Positions 56,971 through 64,000 of a stretch of DNA of 64,000 nucleotides are shown here, in pieces. A program made the translations under genes and the position numbers. Source of the stretch: Myxocyprinus asiaticus (lineage: Eukaryota; Chordata; Actinopteri; Cypriniformes; Catostomidae); the NCBI RefSeq assembly GCF_019703515.2, contig NC_059374.1, forward strand, positions 18,204,595-18,268,594, read 5' to 3'. Every line of letters starts with the position of its first letter. Position 1 is the first letter of the stretch. The notes beneath the pieces are model-generated. The model had not been told where the DNA came from, did no database searches, and was given only the letters and a program-made list of their open reading frames with translations.

Positions 56971-59900
56971 CTGCCAAAGAGTTGCACAAGAAAATATTAG
57001 AAACGATTCATTTATACATGACTTGGAAAGACAGTAAGGGGCAGGCTGGGGTTGAACTACTAGGATTCTATTTTTAGCGTGGTGTTAAAGGAATGTTCCA
57101 GGTTTAATACAAGTTAAGCTTTTTAATTTACAGGATAGCAAAAAGTATAGCCAAAAGATTGTGTTAACATGAGACTAGGGTGATAAAATCGTGTACTAAC
57201 CATGTCTGTGCAAAGTTATAATGCAATCTTTCAACTCCTGTCATGACCATAAAACCAGTAACAATGGTAACTATTGCACTGAATGTGCAAGGATAACAGA
57301 AAGAGACTGTTTACATGGAGAAAAATCCACCTACAGTATTAATGTTGGGAAACGCATAACCAAAAGCACATCTTCCTAACTAAAAGGACAATTTAGACAA
57401 AATTTTAGACCATATATTGGTATGGAATAATTAAACTTAAGCGCTTTTGCAAAAAAAAAATATTTTATTTTTTTTAAAACTGCGGGACAAGTTTTTGGCA
57501 ATTGACAGCATGTCATAGATGCTGTCAACAGAACTTGTTTTGAACCTGAAACATACCTTTATAAGTATGACCTATTTTAGTCACCAACTTAGCTAAACAG
57601 GTGCTACATTCAAACCGTGTCTATAAACTACATGTTAGACAGGACATTTGACTAGTTAAGTCTGACTTCTGTGTGGCATAGCGTCATACTCCATAAATGA
57701 AACAATAGCTCAACACAGTACTGACATAATTTGTAGGATCAATGGAGAAAAAAAATGTGCAATCCTCCCACATACTGTCTTTATATAGAAAAGCGAAACG
57801 AGAACTCAGTGAACTTCGCTCAATAAATTGATGCGCTGTGTGTGAGCGTGCTTTCATTTTGAAAGGCGCAACTGTAGTCCCACATTTGTAATAAGGGTAT
57901 GATGATATGGATGTTATGCAGAATGCAGCTTCTTTGCATTTCCTATAAAAAAAATCAGAGCTGATGCTAGGAGGAGAAATAAGTCATGTTGGTGAATCAC
58001 ATCAGCCCACGCTGATACTATGCGCACACACACACGCACGCACACACACACACACACACACACTCAAGCATGAGGGCATGGGCACAAATTTAAACAAAAA
58101 TCATTTTAGAATTTTAATTTTTTTAAACAAATGCCCTGTTTAAAGGACTGTTTAATATAAAGCAATATGAAAATCAAGAGGGTCAAAGGTAGGGTTGTGC
58201 TGATACAGTCATCTATCGAAATAATTTTTCTCACAATGTATCGATCCAATATTTTAACATTTCTTTTGTGTGCAATCATATAATAATATAAACTCTGAGA
58301 ACGGCATTTCTCAGTTGGAGCAGAAGTGCTTACAACCCTGTTGAATAATGAGGTGCCGTTTCAATTGTGATTTTGTGATGTATTGTGATGTACTGAATCA
58401 TGACATATGTATTGCGATGTTTATTATACCGTGAGGTAGTTGGTGATACCCAGCCCTGGTCAAAGGTCACTTTTGTAGCATCCAGGAAAACATGCACTTA
58501 ATACTTACCGATGTATTTCATATTCGTGAAATATTTTGATGACAGTATAAAAACAAAATTGCGATTATTTTCACATGCTTTTTACTGTGCCATTAAGTTT
58601 CCAAAAGAACGTTATTGGACTAGTTTTGCGATCCTTCCTCATCTCGACTTAAGACGTTATGACAGAAGTAAAAAATAAAATAAAGTTAGAGTTAAGTTTG
58701 TTTCATTTGCGTGAATCAGTTCAAACTATCCATTACAATCAGTGCTGGGTGTAATCGGATTACAAAAAATTAGTTACTGCAATGTAACACATTCGATTTT
58801 GAATTATTTTAATCAGATTACAGTTACTGTCTATCATTTAAGTTAAGTACATTATTTGGGCTATATATTTCTATATATTATATATGTAGAATATATTTAA
58901 AACATTATGTTCATATGTACGTCTGATAGCATTTCTGTGATGGCTAAAAGGCGTGTATAGACATTTTGAATTAATTGAGCAAAAAAAAAAAAAAACTTTT
59001 CTGTGAAATGTTTTAGAAGGTAACTAAAATAATAAGTGATATGATTACTGTATTAATCAGTAAAGGAATCTGATTATAATTTTAGAGAATTATAAATATG
59101 TAAGGAACTACTTTTATTGAGCAACTTACCCAACACTGATTACATTTAATCAATTCAAAACAAATTAGACAATTCGTTTGCATAAACAAAAGTGCTCACT
59201 AATGTCTCAAAATGTGGCATTTTTCATTATTTAAAATATTCTTGTAAAAATATAATCAGGTGAATATTGCTCTTTATTGCAACATATTGTTATGCAGAAA
59301 CATCTAAATTAAAATGATAAAATATTCTTCCTTGTTCATTTTGTGAAAAATGGGTAAACGTGCCTGGATTTTTTGAACTAGATTGTGTTTTTACATTAAA
59401 CATTTTGAATTACCATTTTACGCTTTTTCAGGGCAAATATACTGTATATTTTAGCCATATCCCAGAGCCCTACCTACACTACATTCTGGCAAATTTACCC
59501 TGGTACGCAGGCCCGGTTCCAGATCAAAATCTCTGAGGGTGCTTCTGAATATTTTGGGGGTGCTCTAGTAGTTAAAGTGAAGATGCAATAATGCACCAAT
59601 GTTATTTAATTGAGGGTGCTTTAACGACCGTATGAGGGTCGTTAAAGAATGCACTCCCATGCACTCCCATAATGACTGTTAAAACAAGTGTTGTCAATTG
59701 GTACAATATTTACTGTATCTTATTTCCATGTATACAGTATCTACTTGTTAAACATTTGCTCAAAACCCTCCATGTTACGAAAATGTGATGACATTTAAAC
59801 AAAATCTATCTTCATTCTGACCCATTATTAGATACTTTACTGTTAGCGACAGTAAAGCTGTTAACGATAGCACAGGAATAACGATTACATAATTTTGTGG

Positions 59901-60592
59901 AGAAACCACAGCGCTTTTGGTATATAATGGCACAAAGTGTACTGCAAATCAAGGCAATGGTATTAATATTATTAATATTTGGTGAAGAAAAACACTTAAG
60001 ATCCATAAAGTTGTTTATTTAAAAAAGTGATAAAAAAAAAAAAAAAAAAAAAGATGCCGCAATATTTATTATATTAGAGATTCAGTTGTGCTCAAAATTT
60101 TGCATACCCTGGCAGAAATTGTGAAATTTTGGCATTGATTTTGAAAATATGACTGATCATGCAAAAAAACTGTCTTTTATTTAAGGATAGTGATCATATG
60201 AAGCCATTTATTATCACATAGTTGTTTGGCTCCTTTTTAAATCATAATGATAACAGAAATCACCCAAATGGCCCTGATCAAAAGTTTACATACCCTTGAA
60301 TGTTTGGCCATGTTAAAGACACACAAGGTGACACACACAGGTTTAAATGGCAATTAAAGGTTAATTTCCCACACCTGTGGCTTGTTTAGCTGGCGGAAAG
60401 TTTAATTACTATCTGATTGCAAACATAAGAGTGCATCCTGCCTGCAAAGATGAAAACTCATACAACAATCTGAAGTGTTTGAAGACCTGTAGGGGACAAT
60501 AAACTACAGCTTTAACTACATTCACTAAAGTGAAGGTTTTTAAAAAACACAATATTTACCCTTAATTTGGTGCGATTGTCTTTTGTCAGTGC
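56839..60592 (-). CDS. synrg: Synergin gamma, C-terminal coding exons (partial gene)
   Basis: Synergin gamma binds the AP-1 clathrin adaptor gamma subunit and works in trans-Golgi/endosome traffic. Two minus-strand exons were recognised, 60592-60560 and 56970-56839. Spliced, they read ALTKDNRTKLR, then AFNSETDNFKLMYGGHQYHA and SCANFWINCVEPKPPG, ending LPDLL and TAG. I recognise this as the conserved synergin gamma C-terminus. Both introns have GT-AG borders. The remaining coding exons are not in the window. Position next to dusp14 and convergent orientation agree with the known vertebrate order. Confidence 0.8.
57085..57560. repeat. Dispersed fold-back repeat (family H), copy 2
   Basis: The copy starts aaaggaatgttccaggttta and ends with tgctgtcaacagaacttgtt and gaacctgaaacatacctt. 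These ends are inverted with respect to each other. The middle shares agtatagccaaaagattgtg and caatctttcaactcctgtca with the copy at 30.7 kb. It lies in the last synrg intron. Confidence 0.65.
58020..58063. repeat. (CA)n microsatellite
   Basis: This is a run of about 20 CA units with a few cg interruptions. Confidence 0.9.
58193..58460. mobile_element. Possible hAT-type element (tagggYtg ends)
   Basis: The left end, tagggttgtgctgatac, and the right end, gtgatacccagccctg, are roughly inverted. Inner tatcgat/atcga motifs occur on both sides. There is no coding sense. A related left end, ggtgctgggaattgatatag, occurs at 63207. Confidence 0.5.
58740..59138. mobile_element. hAT-type non-autonomous element (cagtgttggg family), copy 3
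   Basis: The ends are cagtgctgggtgtaatc and ttacccaacactg. Flanks attacaat (58732-58739) and attacatt (59139-59146) form an 8-bp duplication with one change. It lies in the last synrg intron. Confidence 0.75.
59139..60082. other. synrg intron, mostly unassigned
   Basis: This is AT-rich sequence. caggcccggttccagatcaa at 59506 resembles a hAT-type end, without a recognised partner. An A-run lies at 60033-60051. No coding sense was found. Confidence 0.4.
60083..60385. mobile_element. Terminal fragment of the same Tc1 family as at 41.5 kb
   Basis: The fragment begins cagttgtgctcaaaattttg and is the reverse complement of 42225-42528, through ggccctgatcaaaagtttac and gttaatttcccacacctgtg. It stops before the transposase start. 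It lies in the last synrg intron and should not be read as an exon. Confidence 0.85.
60560..60592 (-). CDS. synrg: synrg penultimate coding exon (33 nt)
   Basis: This short exon on the minus strand lies between the acceptor acttgcag and the donor gtaaat and encodes ALTKDNRTKLR in frame with the last exon. Its length is a multiple of three, so it could be skipped without a frameshift. Confidence 0.7.
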
Positions 60593-61133
60593 CTGCAAGT
60601 AGCATAAAAAGTGTCAGCATTACAATTAATTCAAAAGTTCCAATTTAGACTGGATAGTGTGTATTTTTTTAATCTCTTTCTTTTTGAAGTGAGCACCAGA
60701 AACCCGGTAGTTGGAAGAGATGTCCATTTAAAGGTGGGAGCCTACAGCAAAATAGCCATAGTATAAGACAAGAAGGGGCAACTTTGAAAAAGTTAGAAAG
60801 GTTAGTAGATAGTTCTAGTTCCCACATTATCAAAAGATAATACAGAAGCTTAAATAAAAAATTGAATTGAGAGTGTAAAATTACAGAAATATATTTAAGA
60901 ATACATATACATACTGTATATTCACCCCAAATTAATTTCCATGTCTTTTCCATTACGACATTTTTAAAATGTTTTTTTTTTTTTTTTTTTTTTTTTAGAG
61001 ATTACGCTCACAAAGAGCAATTTCAAGCCGATTAAATATCTTTGAGCTGAGCATAACTAGTCAAATTCACTAGAAAAAATATATGGTATTCACTACATTT
61101 CCGCTAAATTTTACAATTATTTATTAGCTATTG
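60593..61133. other. synrg intron, nothing recognised
   Basis: This is AT-rich sequence with a T-run at 60971-60996. No exon of synrg was recognised here. Confidence 0.5.
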
Positions 61134-61327
61134 GTGCCAGACGGGCTGGTTTGAGTATTTCTGAAACTGTTGATCTCCTGGGATTTACACACACAACAGT
61201 CTCTAGAATTTACTCTGAATGATGCCAAAAACAAAAAACATCCAGTGAGGGACAGTTCTGTGGATGAAAATGCCTTGTTGATGAGAGACGTCAACAGAGA
61301 ATGGTCAGACTGGTTCGAACTGACAAA
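61134..61327 (+). mobile_element. Tc1-like transposase fragment (same subfamily as 2.17 kb)
   Basis: The fragment starts at ggtgccagacgggctggttt and encodes FWLHT-type helix-turn-helix sequence in broken frames (ISWDLHTQQSLEF in one, the VGARRAGLSIS sense in another). It matches 2380-2573 closely and ends abruptly at a (TA)n tract. Confidence 0.8.

Positions 61328-61328
<1 letters not shown>

Positions 61329-61419
<91 letters not shown>
61329..61419. repeat. (TA)n followed by a T-run
   Basis: About 32 TA units (61329-61392) are followed by 27 T. The tract lies between a Tc1-like fragment and the element starting at 61421. Confidence 0.95.
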
Positions 61420-61420
61420 A

Positions 61421-62246
61421 CAGTACTGTGCAAAAATTTTAGGTAGTTGTAAAAAAAAATTGTATAGTCAGGATATTTGATCAAATTCTCATTAATAATT
61501 ATTATTTAGAAATTAACTTCATACAAAGTGCATTAAACATAAAAAAATGAAAATCAATATTTGGTGTGACCACCCCATGCATTTAAAACAGCACAGATTC
61601 TCCTAGACTGATATGATTCTGAGATTCGGGTTCTGTGGGGGCCATTCTATCTGTTGCACGACTCCTTGCTCTACTTCAATTTGCAAAAGAAAAGTTTGGA
61701 AATATAACATTTTCTTTCAAAAAAAGTAAAAATCTGGGTTCCAGTGAGGCACTTACAATGGAAGTCAATGGGGTCAATCTGTAAACGTTAAAATACTCAC
61801 TGTTTTAAAAGTATAGCCACAAGACATAAACAATATGTGTTAACATGATTTTAATGTGATAAAATTACTTACCTTTTCTGTGTAAAGTTTTCTGTGCCAA
61901 TTTGACAACTTAGTTGCCATGATGATGAAATGTCAACAAACCATAAAATTACTTTAAAAATGATGATTTAAACAACTTTATATCTCAAATAATACATGAA
62001 TTTTAACAGACGAATTAATGTTAGTGCTTTTGTAAAATTATAAGCTTCGCATTAATCCCTCCAAAAACTGGCCCCATTCACTTCCATTGTAAGTGCCTCA
62101 CTGTTAAATTGTTTTTTTTTTGTGGTCATCAACATTTGCCACAAATGCTGTTGATTGAGCTTAACTTGTATTGAACCCGGAATATTCCTTTAAGACAAAT
62201 GTTGTTGTGTAACAAATAATGTGCCTAAGAGTTTTGCACAGTACTG
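61421..62246. mobile_element. TA-bounded Tc1/mariner-type element without transposase
   Basis: The element is flanked by TA (61419-61420 and 62247-62248). The left end, cagtactgtgcaaaaatttt, pairs with the right end, gagttttgcacagtactg. The interior starts with ttggtgtgaccaccccatgc, a phrase common in fish Tc1-type non-coding ends, and also contains a family H repeat (about 61735-62195). No transposase sense was found. Confidence 0.8.
61735..62195. repeat. Dispersed fold-back repeat (family H), copy 3
   Basis: The inverted ends include acttacaatggaagtcaatg and cattcacttccattgtaagt. The middle has agtatagccacaagacataa and atgtgttaacatga. It is nested in the element at 61421-62246. Confidence 0.65.
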
Positions 62247-62248
62247 TA

Positions 62249-64000
62249 GATTTATATTTTTTACATTATATACTAGATATATGTGAAGTGCTACATTAAT
62301 ACACCGTTGCCCATTCCTGCAGACAAATCCTGTTGGCAGATGCAACAGGATCATGTCTTATCCCAGCTGGGACAGAAACTGAATGTTAGCCCAAGGTCAG
62401 AGCGTGAATCATCCACAACCCAATGAAAATCTCCACCTGTAGCCCAACACACATTCTCCCAGCTGCCTGCACCCACCAGCACTCCATCCTTTCACAACCT
62501 ATAAAACATCCCATCTGAGAGATGCTGTGCCCCCCCCCCAAAAAAAAACAAAAAACAAAAAAAACAAAAACAAATTGGGATATTAATTGGATGTCAGGAG
62601 CAGACGGAAATAGCTCTATTAATCTACGGCAGGCTGGATCTATTAGCACCTGTGTTTTTTGGTCGCCGTGATTGATGGCTAAGCTGCATCTGCTCCTCAG
62701 ACATCCATCCTTTGATTCCTTGCTGCTCTGAGCCCCTCCTTCCCTGATTGCATCTAAAGCTCTATGAGCAATGTTTAACCCCGTTACATCAGCAAACCTT
62801 GACCATTGGATAAATGCTGGAGAGATTCAGGAGGCTAGTGAGAGGAGGAATCGAAATGAGCTGATTGGTGATTATATGTTGGGTGGGTGTGTGGTAAAGA
62901 CATGATTGTACGCTAAACCAGTGCAGGATTTGATTATGCACAAGAGTTAAAAGGATAGTACACCAAAAATTTTAAATTCTGTCTATATTTATACACCCTT
63001 GTGTCACTCCAAACCTATATGACTCTTTTCTGTGGAACACAAAATAAGATATTCTGAAGAATGTTTATGCTTCTCTTTTCCATGGAGCTGTCAAGCTCCA
63101 AAAAGGAGAAACAAGGTCTTCAGAACAATATTTAAGCTGTTATTTATTGAAAATCCTCCCCTGCATAGTAGCTCTCAATTTCATTTGTGTTTCCTTATAT
63201 TCAATAGGTGCTGGGAATTGATATAGATTTCCCGATATGATACGATTTGATTCACAAGCTCTTGATTCCTATCTGAATTTGATTTGACATTGATTCATAT
63301 GGGTAAATTTCTGTTACAATGTCCATTTGTCCATACATATAAAATAAAAATTTTCTCAGATAATGCTCTTAATTATAAAGGAACCTTCTAGGCAATCCTT
63401 CTAGGTACAATTTGAAAATATTAATTTTACAAATCATTAGTTTTTCATCAAATTGGCCACATTTTAGCTTTGAAAAATGTTCAAATTCAGTCTATTCCAT
63501 CAATTGATGTCTTGAAATTCAATATATTACATTGCATATATATTTTTGTAAAAATATTTATTGTTTACTTGCATTATTTGTACTATTTACAAGTATTTAC
63601 ACTAATATGTAGAACATGTGCTTAATCAGTACTGTCTCTTTAAGACTAGCGGTATCAGCCAGTGAGCGCATATAATGAGAAGACGTGCGTTATTTCTTAA
63701 GCGCATCCATGTGTGATTAGAATTAAATTATTCTTTTTTGTTTTTGTTTTTAATTAACAGCTATCAAAACAGAAAGGGTATTAAAGGAGACATTATTCAA
63801 TGACATACAGTTGCAATCGAAATTATTCAACTCCCCCAAGACAGTAAGGATTTACAAAGGTAAGCTTTTCTGATGACCCAGAACTTTTAAATTTTACATC
63901 TATATCAGCTGAGTGACACATTCAAAGTCATAGTGTGAATATATAACCTAATATTTGTAAATAGCAGGAGTTTTTTACAAATACAGCCATGTCATAATTA
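62249..64000. other. synrg intron or flank, no exon recognised
   Basis: About 62280-62880 is unusually balanced in composition and carries no repeat signature, so it may be conserved non-coding DNA. A family B copy is at 62949-63140 and a hAT-type left end is near 63207. At 63809-63860, acagttgcaatcgaaattat resembles the start of another Tc1-type element that continues beyond the window. I could not find the next upstream synrg exon. Confidence 0.4.
62949..63140. repeat. Abundant cyprinid-type repeat (family B), copy 6
   Basis: The copy begins aaaaggatagtacaccaaaa and shares aaattctgtc, cactccaaacctatatgact and cttttctgtggaacacaaaa with the other copies. Confidence 0.6.

Noticed and set aside
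56613..56987. 124-codon minus-strand frame at the synrg 3' end
   Set aside because: It overlaps the true last exon in another frame; the real frame reads GGHQYHASCANFW and ends in LPDLL.
60083..60385. Possible synrg exon or regulatory element
   Set aside because: It is a clear end fragment of the same Tc1 family as the copy at 41503-42528.

Overview
This window is nuclear DNA of a bony fish, most likely an otophysan and probably a cypriniform. The evidence is a spliced vertebrate gene with short conserved exons and long introns, AT-rich intergenic DNA, and very dense Tc1/mariner, hAT-like, TTAA-type, L2-type LINE and tRNA-SINE copies in the style of cyprinid genomes. I found no bacterial-type operons, CRISPR arrays, tRNA genes or rRNA genes.

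Three protein-coding genes can be supported, in the order tada2a (+), dusp14 (+), synrg (-). This matches the order TADA2A-DUSP14-SYNRG known from human 17q12. tada2a fills 555-21468 as 15 coding exons that splice, with GT-AG borders throughout, into a complete 445-residue SAGA/ATAC adaptor with ZZ, SANT and SWIRM regions. dusp14 has its whole coding region in one exon (50466-51101). A GC-rich leader exon is likely near 35.6 kb, with an intron of about 14.6 kb between. The last two coding exons of synrg lie on the minus strand (60592-60560 and 56970-56839); the rest of that gene lies beyond the right edge.

Nearly all the remaining sequence is introns and spacers full of mobile-element remains. 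Intron 1 of tada2a has two abutting Tc1-like fragments. Intron 4 has a TTAA-bounded piggyBac-type element. Intron 8 has a SINE and a TTAA-bounded element inside an older repeat; an uninterrupted copy of that repeat sits at 54.4 kb. Intron 9 has a Tc1-like element with IR/DR termini, carrying a SINE. The spacer after tada2a starts with an L2-type LINE (21.88-24.47 kb) split by a hAT-like element that contains an LTR/gag-like piece with a 73-bp-arm hairpin. The presumed dusp14 intron holds a long-inverted-repeat element with an LTR-like core, several hAT-like elements with 8-bp duplications, a Tc1 copy with an internally inverted transposase, and a piggyBac transposase 3' fragment.

I see no new multi-gene system. 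The most interesting items are the readable transposon histories (internal inversion, nested insertions, an empty-site comparison, a SINE/LINE pair sharing a tail), the hairpin, the eight-histidine run at the start of dusp14 and an upstream ORF in its leader.
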